Notes: generated from the letters alone by a model not told the origin. Numbered from the stretch's first letter, positions 52,687 to 62,813 are shown. The stretch: DNA of 64,000 nucleotides from Clostridia bacterium (GCA_017935675.1 JAGBHE010000071.1:1-64000); one strand, 5' to 3'. Program-made: numbers and translations.

Positions 52687-55600
52687 TTATCTTTCAAAGA
52701 ATTTTGTCTCCATCAGACTGGTCCATGTGGATTCATTATTACCGTCTACGGAAATTCTTACATATCTTACGGGAATATCACTCATAATAACATACTCATA
52801 GTCATTTTGAACAGCCAATGACCTTGCTGAAACAATTTGCCTGAAGCTTTTTCCGTCGCTTGAAACCGAAACAGCAAAACGTTCCGATCTTGTCGCTGCC
52901 TTCATCCATAAAAGACCTATTGCATTTAAGCTTTTAACCTCTCCAAGGTCGTACTGAATCCATTGATAACCGTTTGCCGCCCACTTTGTTGACACGTCAT
53001 TATCAATAGTGTTCTGAGGCGTATTTGCAGGCTCGGGAACATCCGACGCGGTAACCTCTGATACGGCTATTTCTTTTAAAGATGAATCGATTTGAGTTTT
53101 TAATCTGTTCACGTCACAGATGACATAATATTTGTTCGTCTTTAATACGCCGCCGGGGTCGGAAACTATGATTTCTGTTATATCCTCCTGCTTATTGACG
53201 GATACATCATACTTTCCGCTCACAGCCTCAACCTTCATGTCATCCTTATCATAAACATCTGTCTTATATGTGTAATACTTAACAGGCGGATCAAAAAATT
53301 CTACCGTTTTTCCGTTAATCCTCAGGTCATCAAGGGTTGTATAGCTTTGCTTGTCAAAATCATACGTTTTTTGACTGACAAAATCATCAATTGTTCCAAG
53401 CTCCGGCAGATTCGTATCATCGCAGCCCTCACCTGCAATATACGGAATAAATACAACCTGCATATTAAGCTTTGTTACACCCGTGCTTTTTACCTGAATT
53501 CTCTTTGCATAGCTGCTGTCCTGCTGACCTGCACCCTCAGGCGACTGAGGCAGCGGTTTTGCAGCATCATAAGAAAACACCGCGTTCGGGCAGTCGCTGC
53601 TCAGTATAAGCTTAAGCCTTCTGCCTCCGAAGGAATTATCGCCGTCGGAAATAACGAGAGACTTTCCGTCAGGTGCAACGGTTATATCAGTCATCTTTGT
53701 CTGCATAAACCAATATACATCAGACGGCGCTTTGCACCTGACCTCGTCTCTGATCATCATCTTGTTTCTGTCATCAAACAAAACCGCGGCACGGCGTACC
53801 TTATCTGCATTTTTTGCATATGCGCCCGTCATATCAAGAACAGAACAGCTGCCGTTTACGCCCGATACAAAATCGGTTATGACAGTGTTTGCGTTCGGAA
53901 TCTGGTCAGGTGTTCCGTCAGGATTTATAACAAGGGTTGAGTGACCCTCCGCTCTTTTTTTGTAATAGTCCGCCCTTTGCGGCCAATACCAGTATCCGGG
54001 CAGGGAATATGAATCTGCGCCGAAATCCGCCGTCCATCTTCTGCCCAGCGCGTCAAGCATAAACACGCCTGCGTCAAGGTCGCCGTGGGACGAGCCTATA
54101 ACACCGCCCTTCATACCTAAATAGTTTGCGTTATTGTTTGACGTTGAGCTTGTTGTAACAGCAATCTCCGTAATACGGAACTTTTTATCCTTTTCCTGGT
54201 CGGCTTCCACACTTGGCATTTCGGGGTCGTAATATAAAATATCATATATGCCACCCTTTTGACCGAATCGTTCCATCATACTCAGGCGCGCATCATTCAG
54301 GCTTGGTTCTTCAAGCTCATTTGCAAACCAGAACAGCACCGGCGCATTAACTGCCGCTTCGCCTGCATCCCCGTAGTTAAACGTTCCGTTCGGTCCTGTA
54401 AGGTAAACGGGGAAATTAGCTGTTGCCAAAATGCCCGGAACCATGGTATATCCGTAATCCGTGCCTGTCAGGTTTTTCACACATGACAGCATATAGCTGA
54501 GGTAATTGCAGGCATAGCTCCAATATCCTATACCCTCGGGCCATGCGCCGTCGGGCGCGAACATCTGAAGCGGAGTTTCAGAGCTTTTCAGAGCCTTTGA
54601 AATAATCTGGGCACAATACTTAGGCTCCGCGTCACCCATGACCGCACAAGCGCCTGCCGTTATACCGCCGTTACATACAAGACCCCAGTTGCTTTTGTCG
54701 TTTTTCCATCCCACACGATTATGCGCGGCGCCCGCAGCCGAAGGATCATATTCCGCTGTTCCTTCATACGCTTCATTTGCAGCGTCAAGACCAAGCCTTA
54801 AAATTGCCGTGCTTATCTTTTCCCGCTGCTTCCGGGTCATATCATTATAAAGCCAGTCATAGCCTATTGCAAATGCAAGCGTCATTTCAGCTGTATCAAG
54901 GAAATGCGCGGGGTGCCAGTCGGGAAATTCCGATACTGCCGTAAGCTCTGCCATGGCTCTGTCAAAATACTTTCTGTCGCCTTCAATCAAATAAACAAAG
55001 GCCGGATAAATAACATGTGACATTACGTCTCTTGAAACATATAAAAGTCTCTCTCCGTCGCGAAGCTCATAAACCGGTATCGGGGCGGCAAGAGCTTTGT
55101 CCGCCTCCGCCTTGACATTTGCGTACCACTCCTTGAAATTATCGTATGTATTAAGATATTTCTTGATTTTTTCAAGCCTGTCACCATCCATCAGGATTCT
55201 CGGATGAGCCTGTTCGGGATTATGCTTTTTAAAATCAAGAAGAATTTGCTCCGCTGTCGGCTCGCTGAATGAAATCTTTTTAATTATTGTATTTACAACG
55301 CCCTCGTCTGCTTCCTTATCGCTTAATACAACTGCGCCGTTTTCATTTACCTCCAAAATTTTATCGGTAATCAAAGCCGCGGTTTCCGCTTCGACATACA
55401 TTCTCCCCTTAAGGTTTACGGGCATAACTGATACGTCCTGCCCGCTGCCGTCTATTTCAACGGCAGAGGAAGAAATTTTTATGTCCTTGTCATTTAATTT
55501 CATTCTTGCATAAGCGCCGTCGCTTACCCACTCAATCTCTCCGCCGTATATATTTGCAAGGTTTCTGGCAGGAATAAATGTATTGCCTCTGTATACCGTG

Positions 55601-56457
55601 GTTTTGATTCCCGTATCCGTCACTGCCGCATTGGCGTATACCTTGCTGTTATCTATACAAAATACCGTGAGACTTGTATCGGTAATCTCTCCGGCAGGCT
55701 CAGGCGCATTTTCGCCCTCACCGGCAGGCTCTGTATTCTCAACATACTCAGGGACTTCAAAATCAACCTTCTGTGTTCCGTTTACATATGCGGTGTTATC
55801 AAGGTAGAAATTTGTCACAGCCCCTTCTGCGTTTGCGCCGAGCATTGTAACACGCATCGACATATTAGTCATATCCCATGATTTCATGTATAAGGTGCCG
55901 CCGTATTTATCGTTGACATATACATCTGCCGATTTTTCGCTGCCGTCAAGCACAACCTTTATATTATACCACTTTCCCGGCTCTGCCTTTCCCGTTACCA
56001 TGCCGACTGTGTATATATAAGGTCCGTTAAAGCTGAACAATTCAGACTTGACGGCTGTTGCCGATCTTAAAAATACCTGCTTATAGCTATTGGCGTCATC
56101 TGTTTTTATGCTTAAATAAAAGGTATGCTTTTCATTTTCAGCAACGTTTAAGTTCCTGTATATAAGCGGATCTACAAATTTATTAGTACCTGTACCCACA
56201 TACTCCATCTTAAAGACCTTATTTCCGTGCTCGTTAACAACGCCTGTTTTACAGGTACTGTGAGTTGCGGCGGTGTCGCCCGTCCAGTTTGATGAACCGT
56301 ATGCGGGAGACGCGCCCTCCGGTAAATTCTGAAAATCCTCCGAAAATATAATCTTATTTTCCTCTGCAAGTGATATCGTACCGTAAGGTACGAATATCAC
56401 TATGCATATCATTACCGATATTATTCTCTTCAGAAATGCATCCTTTCTGTTTTTCAT
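52687..56457 (-). CDS. Secreted heparinase II/III-family lyase with CBM32-like C-terminus
   Basis: A protein of about 1256 residues. It has a signal peptide, an N-terminal beta-sandwich (about 35-235), a copper-amine-oxidase-N-like domain (about 260-370; TTVYRGNTFIPARNLANIYG), the barrel lyase domain (about 400-760; HPRILMDGDRL, DWHPAHFLDTAEM, NRVGWKNDKSNWGLVCNGG) and the lyase beta-sandwich (SHGDLDAGVFMLDALG, YKKRAEGHSTLVI). A final discoidin/CBM32-like domain (about 1140-1256; VSTKWAANGYQWIQYDLG) follows. The frame begins with TTG at 56469; the ATG at 56457 with GGAG at 6 bases is preferred. Strong paralogy of the catalytic part to the next gene product suggests a tandem duplication followed by exchange of binding domains. 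Confidence 0.83.
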   Translation of the reverse strand: MKNRKDAFLKRIISVMICIVIFVPYGTISLAEENKIIFSEDFQNLPEGASPAYGSSNWTGDTAATHSTCKTGVVNEHGNKVFKMEYVGTGTNKFVDPLIYRNLNVAENEKHTFYLSIKTDDANSYKQVFLRSATAVKSELFSFNGPYIYTVGMVTGKAEPGKWYNIKVVLDGSEKSADVYVNDKYGGTLYMKSWDMTNMSMRVTMLGANAEGAVTNFYLDNTAYVNGTQKVDFEVPEYVENTEPAGEGENAPEPAGEITDTSLTVFCIDNSKVYANAAVTDTGIKTTVYRGNTFIPARNLANIYGGEIEWVSDGAYARMKLNDKDIKISSSAVEIDGSGQDVSVMPVNLKGRMYVEAETAALITDKILEVNENGAVVLSDKEADEGVVNTIIKKISFSEPTAEQILLDFKKHNPEQAHPRILMDGDRLEKIKKYLNTYDNFKEWYANVKAEADKALAAPIPVYELRDGERLLYVSRDVMSHVIYPAFVYLIEGDRKYFDRAMAELTAVSEFPDWHPAHFLDTAEMTLAFAIGYDWLYNDMTRKQREKISTAILRLGLDAANEAYEGTAEYDPSAAGAAHNRVGWKNDKSNWGLVCNGGITAGACAVMGDAEPKYCAQIISKALKSSETPLQMFAPDGAWPEGIGYWSYACNYLSYMLSCVKNLTGTDYGYTMVPGILATANFPVYLTGPNGTFNYGDAGEAAVNAPVLFWFANELEEPSLNDARLSMMERFGQKGGIYDILYYDPEMPSVEADQEKDKKFRITEIAVTTSSTSNNNANYLGMKGGVIGSSHGDLDAGVFMLDALGRRWTADFGADSYSLPGYWYWPQRADYYKKRAEGHSTLVINPDGTPDQIPNANTVITDFVSGVNGSCSVLDMTGAYAKNADKVRRAAVLFDDRNKMMIRDEVRCKAPSDVYWFMQTKMTDITVAPDGKSLVISDGDNSFGGRRLKLILSSDCPNAVFSYDAAKPLPQSPEGAGQQDSSYAKRIQVKSTGVTKLNMQVVFIPYIAGEGCDDTNLPELGTIDDFVSQKTYDFDKQSYTTLDDLRINGKTVEFFDPPVKYYTYKTDVYDKDDMKVEAVSGKYDVSVNKQEDITEIIVSDPGGVLKTNKYYVICDVNRLKTQIDSSLKEIAVSEVTASDVPEPANTPQNTIDNDVSTKWAANGYQWIQYDLGEVKSLNAIGLLWMKAATRSERFAVSVSSDGKSFRQIVSARSLAVQNDYEYVIMSDIPVRYVRISVDGNNESTWTSLMETKFFER

Positions 56458-56497
56458 TACATTCTCCAATCCGAAATCAATCTGTATTTTTAATAAA

Positions 56498-57445
56498 TTA
56501 CAATGCCGAATATCCGTGTGCTGGGATTATTACATTCTGACCGTTCAAAGAAGCATATACGTCAATATCGCTATTATTTTCAACCCTTGTTCCGTCCGCG
56601 CTTATTTGTATGGCGTTCGCGGCATTAACATAATCATATATCTCCATATTTGTTGCCGACCAGATGTTGACGCCGCCTCCCGTAAGCTTTGTAAGCACGG
56701 CTTCAAGCTCACTGTAGCCTGCACCGTATTTCTTCGTTGCCAAATCCGCCGCATGACCCCAAATATATAAAAGCCTGAGTCCTTCGGTGTTATCAGCAAT
56801 AAAAGCGTTTGTGAGAGGCGTCATATAATCATAGTTGCTGCCGTCCTTTAAGTATGCATCCTTGCAGGTCGGCTCCCATAAAAACCAATCGGTGGGCAAG
56901 TCAAAGCTGTTTGTTGTTGATACGGGACGAATATATACCGCCCCCGCATCCTTTATATTTTGTTCAAGCTGCGCAATATCTCCTCTTCCCGGCTTTGAAT
57001 ACGGCCATACAAAGCCCCACTTTGACGTATTAAACTTATTTCCGAACGCAGCGCTGATTGCATCTCTCCCCCGAACGATGTCATTTGTGGCTGCCTCCAG
57101 TGTAACGTTTGCTTTGCTCATGTCCGGATGGGTCATTGAGTGGTTTGCAACCTCATGACCTTCATACATGGCAACATATCCCGCCAAATCGGACGTATTT
57201 GTCGGAATGGAATTACCCATCAGATTAAATGTGGCCTTTATGCCGTACTCATTGAATAAGCTGACTAACTGAGCGTCAAGCTTCAGGCCGTCATCATAGC
57301 TGAAGGTTACAGCTTTATTTGTATATCCCGGATAATAAACCGTAACATCTGTAATTTCGCTAAAGATGAAAGGGGGACAATTCTTTAACCTGCGCAAACG
57401 GTCTTTGATTTGCATCCCAGATAAATATTTTAACCTTTTGCGCAT
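56498..57445 (-). CDS. Polysaccharide deacetylase (CE4/NodB) domain, probably frameshifted off upstream gene
   Basis: Residues from about 30 onward form a NodB-type deacetylase: metal Asp in TFSYDDG, HxxxH in NHSMTHPD, and a late His in LLYIWGHAADL. The C-terminus is a short beta segment. There is no signal peptide, although every other depolymerising protein in this operon has one. The first 28 residues are very basic and overlap the upstream gene in another frame, where they encode its conserved VKIFIWD ending, so the nominal start at 57445 is unlikely to be real. Deleting one base in the five-G run at 57372-57376 (plus strand) would join the upstream protein directly to this domain. It is best seen as the C-terminal half of a secreted deacetylase split by a frameshift or read by +1 frameshifting. 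Confidence 0.7.
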   Translation of the reverse strand: MRKRLKYLSGMQIKDRLRRLKNCPPFIFSEITDVTVYYPGYTNKAVTFSYDDGLKLDAQLVSLFNEYGIKATFNLMGNSIPTNTSDLAGYVAMYEGHEVANHSMTHPDMSKANVTLEAATNDIVRGRDAISAAFGNKFNTSKWGFVWPYSKPGRGDIAQLEQNIKDAGAVYIRPVSTTNSFDLPTDWFLWEPTCKDAYLKDGSNYDYMTPLTNAFIADNTEGLRLLYIWGHAADLATKKYGAGYSELEAVLTKLTGGGVNIWSATNMEIYDYVNAANAIQISADGTRVENNSDIDVYASLNGQNVIIPAHGYSAL

Positions 57446-59261
57446 TGCTGCTCAGTGTAACATTTCCCGTTGTGCTTACCGTGCCCTGACCGTCAACCTT
57501 TGAATTTGTAAGTCCGACATTTAACAGTGTGCCGCTTTCATCATATGATGCAACATACGCCGTTAAATCAGCGCCGTCTGATGTGTTTGAAACAGTCTCA
57601 AGCGAAAACTCCATATTGCCCGCCGTAAATTTCCCGTCAGTGACGCTTGCGCCGTCGATTGTATATGAAACGCTTGCCTCAACAGGATCAAGTGGCTGTG
57701 TTGTAAATGTGGCTGACGTATTATATTTCTGATCAAACATATCCTTCATATTTACTGTTTGGATTACATACTCCGTTCCCGGCTGTATTCCGCCCTCGGG
57801 ACAAATTTGCTCGCTCCTTTCCGTCACATTCGGCACCGTGGTGAAATTCACCGGCTGACCGTTTGCCGTAACCGTAATTCTTGAAGCTCCGGAATAATTA
57901 ATCTCATTATTTGAATGCAGTACAATTGCCTCATCGATACCCACATCGGTCCTGCCGTTTAAATCACATTTAAGCGCTGCGGGCAAGGGCTTATATATTT
58001 TATAATTATCTATGCTGTAACCCTTTGAACCGGATGCCGCTCTTATGTCAAATCTTACGCCCTTTGTAGTATCACATCCGAATGTAATGCTGCCGCGATA
58101 AACTCCGTCCAGAAGAACCGATACCGCAAAATGGTTAGCCCTGTCGTTCACCATTGACAATCTTACACTGTGCCACTCATTATCGGCGATGTCCTTTTTC
58201 TCCTTGCCGTCAAGCATAAACTTACCGTTTGCTACAGAAAATGCAGTTGCGGTTCCGCCTCCGTTATTTGAGCGCATAACATAATTAAATGAGGTTCCCG
58301 CATCTACCAAAAAATCGCATTCCATTACTGTCGGCCTGCCGAGATTAGTATAGCTTGATGTATTGGCCGTAAATACAATCTTCGCCGCGCCTGCGTCGGT
58401 GTCTGATACATTCGCATATGTATTATCGGTTTCCGCATCATAAACTGTTTTTGTCGCACTGCAGTTGGTGCTTAATCTTGAGAAGCATTCATCTACAATC
58501 TTTGCATCGTATGATGTTGCTTCCGCATGTTCAAAATCAATATCCATTGCGTAGTCCGTTTTATAAAAGCCGTCTATTATTTTAACATCATCAATATTTA
58601 ATGTTGTCCCCAGTGCCATTTGCAGCTTTATCTGAAGATTATCGCTCCAGCCGCCTGTTGTGCTTTCCTTCACAAAGTCCGTGCCTATTACAGAGGTTGT
58701 GATTTTTTTATTTGCTTTGTCAAATACCATTTCAACATCATACCATTTTTCCTTGTTGTATGAACACGACACATAGTCCGACGCCATAACATTATACAGT
58801 CTTATATCGCCGCTTGTAAATCTCAGCGCATAAGAAGTTTTGGAGCCGTTTAATAAATTTCCGTTATCGATAACCCTTATAGTCGGGAATCCTGAACCGT
58901 GTGGATTCGGACAATTAATCTTCATTTTTAAAACGGTTAAATCTCCCGAAAGATAGCCCTTGTTAAGATTGATCTGAACATCCATTGCACCGTTGGTATT
59001 ATCTCCTTCACTTTTTACCGTAAGGTATTTGTTGTGGTTTCTCGCGCCCTCCGTCAGCGAAACCATGCCGCTTTGACTTGCGGTTTGCAGCGAAAACAAT
59101 TTGTCCGCGCCCAAAACCTCGCTTATGTCCGCAGCTTCAAAATCCTCCGACCATTTCACATCACATGTCGGATTCACCTGTACGGCGTGCGCCGCCGGAA
59201 TAACTGCTCCCAGCATTGCAGCAGAAGCTGCCAATGCCATAATTCTTTTAAATAATTTCAT
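57360..59261 (-). CDS. Secreted multidomain beta protein, probable N-terminal half of a deacetylase
   Basis: A protein of about 633 residues with a signal peptide (ending near AAHAVQ) and two beta-sandwich, LamG/CBM-like domains (about 25-215 and 220-420; WSEDFEAADISEV, MDIDFEHAEATSYD). An Ig-like Big_5-type domain (about 430-520; AALKCDLNGRTDVGIDEA to TSATFTTQPL) and a beta domain ending VKIFIWDANQRPFAQV follow. The frame reaches 59306, but the ATG at 59261 with AAGGA at 9 bases gives the signal peptide. Translation stops just after a run of five C on the coding strand; the frame needed to enter the downstream deacetylase domain is one base away. Confidence 0.72.
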   Translation of the reverse strand: MKLFKRIMALAASAAMLGAVIPAAHAVQVNPTCDVKWSEDFEAADISEVLGADKLFSLQTASQSGMVSLTEGARNHNKYLTVKSEGDNTNGAMDVQINLNKGYLSGDLTVLKMKINCPNPHGSGFPTIRVIDNGNLLNGSKTSYALRFTSGDIRLYNVMASDYVSCSYNKEKWYDVEMVFDKANKKITTSVIGTDFVKESTTGGWSDNLQIKLQMALGTTLNIDDVKIIDGFYKTDYAMDIDFEHAEATSYDAKIVDECFSRLSTNCSATKTVYDAETDNTYANVSDTDAGAAKIVFTANTSSYTNLGRPTVMECDFLVDAGTSFNYVMRSNNGGGTATAFSVANGKFMLDGKEKKDIADNEWHSVRLSMVNDRANHFAVSVLLDGVYRGSITFGCDTTKGVRFDIRAASGSKGYSIDNYKIYKPLPAALKCDLNGRTDVGIDEAIVLHSNNEINYSGASRITVTANGQPVNFTTVPNVTERSEQICPEGGIQPGTEYVIQTVNMKDMFDQKYNTSATFTTQPLDPVEASVSYTIDGASVTDGKFTAGNMEFSLETVSNTSDGADLTAYVASYDESGTLLNVGLTNSKVDGQGTVSTTGNVTLSSNAQKVKIFIWDANQRPFAQVKELSPFHL

Positions 59262-59321
59262 TTTTTTCTTTCCTTTCTTTTTTAAAATTCCGCATTGCGA
59301 TTGCATTTTGCAATCGCCTGC

Positions 59322-60200
59322 CTATCCCTTTACCGAGCCAACCATTACACCCTTAACAAAATATTTTTGCAGGAATGGATACACGCAAAGTATGGGTACG
59401 GTACTGACTATTATGGTTGCATATTTTATGGTTTCGGAAACCGCAACCTTATCACCCTCCGCAACACCTGTTGTCATTGAATCCGTACTTGAGTTAATGA
59501 GCACCTCTCGCAGGTACAGCTGCAGCGGGTACATTGAACGCTTATCCAAATATATTGCCGCGCTGAACCAGGAGTTCCACAATGCAACGCCGTAATAAAG
59601 CGCAATAACGGCAAGGACCGACTTGGAAAGCGGCAGTATCATTTTTACCAAAAACTGATATTCGCTTATGCCGTCTATTGCTGCCGCCTCCTCAAGGGAG
59701 GGCGGCAACGCCGCAAACGAGGTTCTCATAACAATTACGTTCATCGCGCTGATCGCGGGAGGAAGTATAATTGCCCAGATTGTATTTAACATATGATACG
59801 ATTTAATAGTAATGTATGTCGGTATCATACCGCCCGAAAAGAACATGGACGATATCAGAAGCACATTCAGCAGCTTTTTTATTTTTATGCCCCTTCTCGA
59901 TAAAATGTAGGCGCTTAATATCGTCATAATCAATGCTGTCAATGTGCCGAAAACAACATATATTATCGTATTCAGATACGACGTCCATACCATTGAATTG
60001 CTTAAAACCTCTTTATATGCTCCTGTATCAAATCCCAGCGGATATAAAAGCGCTCCGCTGAACTGCATAAGCTTATCGGGCTTTGAAAATGAAGCGAATA
60101 TGACATAAAGCAACGGATAAACACATACTGCAATCATTAAAAACAATATTATATTATTTACGATATAGAATATCTTATCGCCTGTACTGACTCTCTTCAT
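59322..60200 (-). CDS. Glycan ABC transporter permease, LplC/YtcP type
   Basis: A membrane protein of about 292 residues with six predicted helices and the EAA loop (EEAAAIDGISEYQFLVKMILPL). The N-terminal VSTGDKIFYIVNNIILF and the C-terminal GVMVGSVKG are typical of the LplC/YtcP group, which imports large oligosaccharides such as rhamnogalacturonan fragments. The frame reaches 60245, but the ATG at 60200 has GGAG at 7 bases. It works with the next two upstream genes. No ATPase gene is present. Confidence 0.92.
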   Translation of the reverse strand: MKRVSTGDKIFYIVNNIILFLMIAVCVYPLLYVIFASFSKPDKLMQFSGALLYPLGFDTGAYKEVLSNSMVWTSYLNTIIYVVFGTLTALIMTILSAYILSRRGIKIKKLLNVLLISSMFFSGGMIPTYITIKSYHMLNTIWAIILPPAISAMNVIVMRTSFAALPPSLEEAAAIDGISEYQFLVKMILPLSKSVLAVIALYYGVALWNSWFSAAIYLDKRSMYPLQLYLREVLINSSTDSMTTGVAEGDKVAVSETIKYATIIVSTVPILCVYPFLQKYFVKGVMVGSVKG

Positions 60201-60225
60201 AAATAATCTCCATTCTGTAATGTTT

Positions 60226-61179
60226 TTACCATAATGATGTTTCACTCATTCTTCTGCACAGCTTATTTGCCAGAGCAAGAACAATAAGATTAACAACGGC
60301 ATTAAACATTCCGACCGCCGCACTGTAGCTGTAATTAGCATTTAAAAGTCCTTGCCTGTAGACAAATGTTGAAATTACATCGGCTGTCTGATATGTCATT
60401 TCATTATAAAGAAGGATTATCTTTTCATAGCCTACGGACAGCAGTGTTCCCGTGCGCATGATAAACATAATTGTTATCGTAGGCAGAATCCCCGGCAGCG
60501 TCACATGAAAAATCTGCCGTATCTTGCTTGCGCCGTCAATTTCCGCCGCCTCATACAGCTGCACATCTATCCCGGAAAGGGCCGCAAGATATATTATACT
60601 GCTCCAGCCAACTCCCTGCCATATACCTGAAATTATGAATATCGGTCTGAACAGCTCCGGGCGCACAAGCATATTGGAGCGTTCAAAGCCAAAGAATGCA
60701 ATTATATCATTAACAAGTCCGTCCTTTGCCACAAATGTATGTATCATACTGCATAAAACCATAATTGATATAAAATGCGGCAGGTATGTACAGGTTTGAA
60801 TCACTTTCTTGTATTTTTCCGACCGCACCTCATTTACAAGCAGAGCAAGAATTATTGCGGACGGGAAATCAAAAATCAATCCCAAACAGCTTATTGCCAA
60901 AGTATTAACCAATATTCTGAAAAAGTATGGATCGCTCATAAAGGATACAAAATGACCGAATCCGAAATTATCCGTCCACGGGCTTCCCATTACTCCTTTT
61001 ACAAACGAATAATCCTTGAAGGCTATAAGCAATCCGTATATGGGCTTTATATAAAAGAGCGCATAATAGAACAGCACAGGTATAGCTGCGATATATATAA
61101 ATTTATGATTTTTTATTTCTTTAATTAGCCCTAAGAACCATTGTCCGAGCGGTTCCCGGGTATTCAGATTTGTTTTCAT
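60226..61179 (-). CDS. Glycan ABC transporter permease, LplB/YteP type
   Basis: A membrane protein of 317 residues with six helices, LplB-type N-terminal PVLFYYALFYIKPIYGLLIAF, and the EAA loop YEAAEIDGASKIRQIFHVTLPG. It pairs with the LplC-like subunit. The ribosome-binding site is weak, and the gene starts about 25 bases after the binding-protein stop, consistent with lower expression than the lipoprotein. Confidence 0.92.
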   Translation of the reverse strand: MKTNLNTREPLGQWFLGLIKEIKNHKFIYIAAIPVLFYYALFYIKPIYGLLIAFKDYSFVKGVMGSPWTDNFGFGHFVSFMSDPYFFRILVNTLAISCLGLIFDFPSAIILALLVNEVRSEKYKKVIQTCTYLPHFISIMVLCSMIHTFVAKDGLVNDIIAFFGFERSNMLVRPELFRPIFIISGIWQGVGWSSIIYLAALSGIDVQLYEAAEIDGASKIRQIFHVTLPGILPTITIMFIMRTGTLLSVGYEKIILLYNEMTYQTADVISTFVYRQGLLNANYSYSAAVGMFNAVVNLIVLALANKLCRRMSETSLW

Positions 61180-61203
61180 AATGCCGACTACTGCTCCGTT
61201 CCC

Positions 61204-62751
61204 TTAATGATTATTATATCTGTCCAGGGCAGCCTGCCTTATTCCTATTAAATCATTAATGTCGCCTTCCTTTATCTGCTCAACAAATGATTCCCATTCA
61301 CTCATCGGCCTCTGACCTGTTATGAACTTCAGAATATTTTCATTGACATATGAGTTGACGGACGTAGTTTTTCTTGAGAGTTCTTCATTTTCTTCCGCCG
61401 TAAACGATAATGAAGGTATTCTTGTATCATCTTCATGCTGCGTCCAGAGATTAACCGCTTCCTTTTGCTGCTCATACGGAAGATACTGCTCATAATATCT
61501 TGGGTCCTGAACAAACGATCCGCCGTAGCTGGCAGCGCAGTATTTGCTCATTGCAACGCCTATTGCAAGTCCTTCGGGATTCTTCAGCACCTCATCGGTA
61601 TACTTGGGGTATCCGTCAACCATATTATATGATTCACCTTCCGTTCCGAAGTTCCAGAACATATGACCTTCCTCTGAATATCCGTAATCAAGGAATTTGA
61701 TAACCTCTTCAATATTTTTACATTGTGATGAAACTGCAGTGCTCATCATCGGATAAAATGCAAAGTCCTTTTGACCGAATCTCGGAACATCCCCTTTATT
61801 TAAAACAGGATATTTTGTACCCGACAAATCATAGCTTGCGTCAACACCCTGCAATACGGGAAGCCACGCGCCCATCTCACCGCCTGCTGAGCCTATATAT
61901 GCTCCAACATTTCCCGATGTTACCTTTGCAACAAAATTCTTCGGGTCCTGTGCAAAGAAATCATTATCGAGCAAGCCGTCAGCATACCATACTCTGAGCT
62001 GATCTATATAACCCTTATAGCCCGGCTCTATAGGACCGTATTTAATCTTTCCGTCCTCCTGGTAAAATCCCTGTGCAACGCCGTATGCGCCGCTGAACGT
62101 GTCAACTATGTCAAGACCCCGGAATGATAAAGGATATTCTATCCCCATCTCCTTGAATTTTCTCAGGGCTTTATCCCAATCATCTATTGTCTCCGGCAGC
62201 CCCATGCCGGCTTTGTCAAGAAGGTCCTTCCTTATCTGAGGTCCCTTCCAGCACATCAGGCTGTCATCACCTCTGAAAAATGCAAAGGTATAATGCTTGC
62301 CTTCGTCAGTCACAACCTGTTTATCATTGTCGGGATTATCCTTTAAATACTTCTGATAATTCGGCGCATATTTCATATAATCATCCAAGTATATTATTAC
62401 GCCGTCTTCAACAGCCTTTGCCGGGCCGCCTTTATATGATGTAAAATCCCATCTGATCATATCGGGGTATTCTCCCGAGGCGCACATGACATTGAACTTT
62501 TCGGTCTCCTGACCGACTGCCGGATGAATAAATTCCAGATCAACATTGCATTTTTCTTCAAGAGCCTGATAAAACGGTACATCATTGAAGCTCTCATAGT
62601 TCTGAGATACCTGCGAAAGTAATTGCGTCCAACACGTAATTTTTACTCTGTCTCCGTTGCCGTCCGCCTTGTCCGTCCCTGCTCCGCAGCCCGCCAGACC
62701 GGCTGCCGTTATAGCCGCGCCCGATAACGCGGCTATTCTTTTAAATTTCAT
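61204..62751 (-). CDS. Glycan-binding lipoprotein, LplA type
   Basis: A protein of 515 residues, the large size usual for LplA-like binding proteins. The signal ends in a lipobox (AAGLAGC, Cys near 23), and the mature protein starts GAGTDKADGNGDRVKIT. It delivers oligosaccharides to the LplB/LplC-like permeases. GGGAG precedes ATG by 8 bases. First gene of the second locus, 60-90 bases after a good promoter. Confidence 0.92.
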   Translation of the reverse strand: MKFKRIAALSGAAITAAGLAGCGAGTDKADGNGDRVKITCWTQLLSQVSQNYESFNDVPFYQALEEKCNVDLEFIHPAVGQETEKFNVMCASGEYPDMIRWDFTSYKGGPAKAVEDGVIIYLDDYMKYAPNYQKYLKDNPDNDKQVVTDEGKHYTFAFFRGDDSLMCWKGPQIRKDLLDKAGMGLPETIDDWDKALRKFKEMGIEYPLSFRGLDIVDTFSGAYGVAQGFYQEDGKIKYGPIEPGYKGYIDQLRVWYADGLLDNDFFAQDPKNFVAKVTSGNVGAYIGSAGGEMGAWLPVLQGVDASYDLSGTKYPVLNKGDVPRFGQKDFAFYPMMSTAVSSQCKNIEEVIKFLDYGYSEEGHMFWNFGTEGESYNMVDGYPKYTDEVLKNPEGLAIGVAMSKYCAASYGGSFVQDPRYYEQYLPYEQQKEAVNLWTQHEDDTRIPSLSFTAEENEELSRKTTSVNSYVNENILKFITGQRPMSEWESFVEQIKEGDINDLIGIRQAALDRYNNH

Positions 62752-62813
62752 AACACATTCTCCCTTTCTTCAAAATTGCACTCATTTTTGCGGAATGCTG
62801 TAGCTTAATTTAC

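Noticed and set aside
59322..60245. Start of the LplC-like permease at 60245
   Set aside because: The ATG at 60200 has a proper ribosome-binding site and gives the normal family N-terminus; the extra 15 residues overlap the preceding gene.
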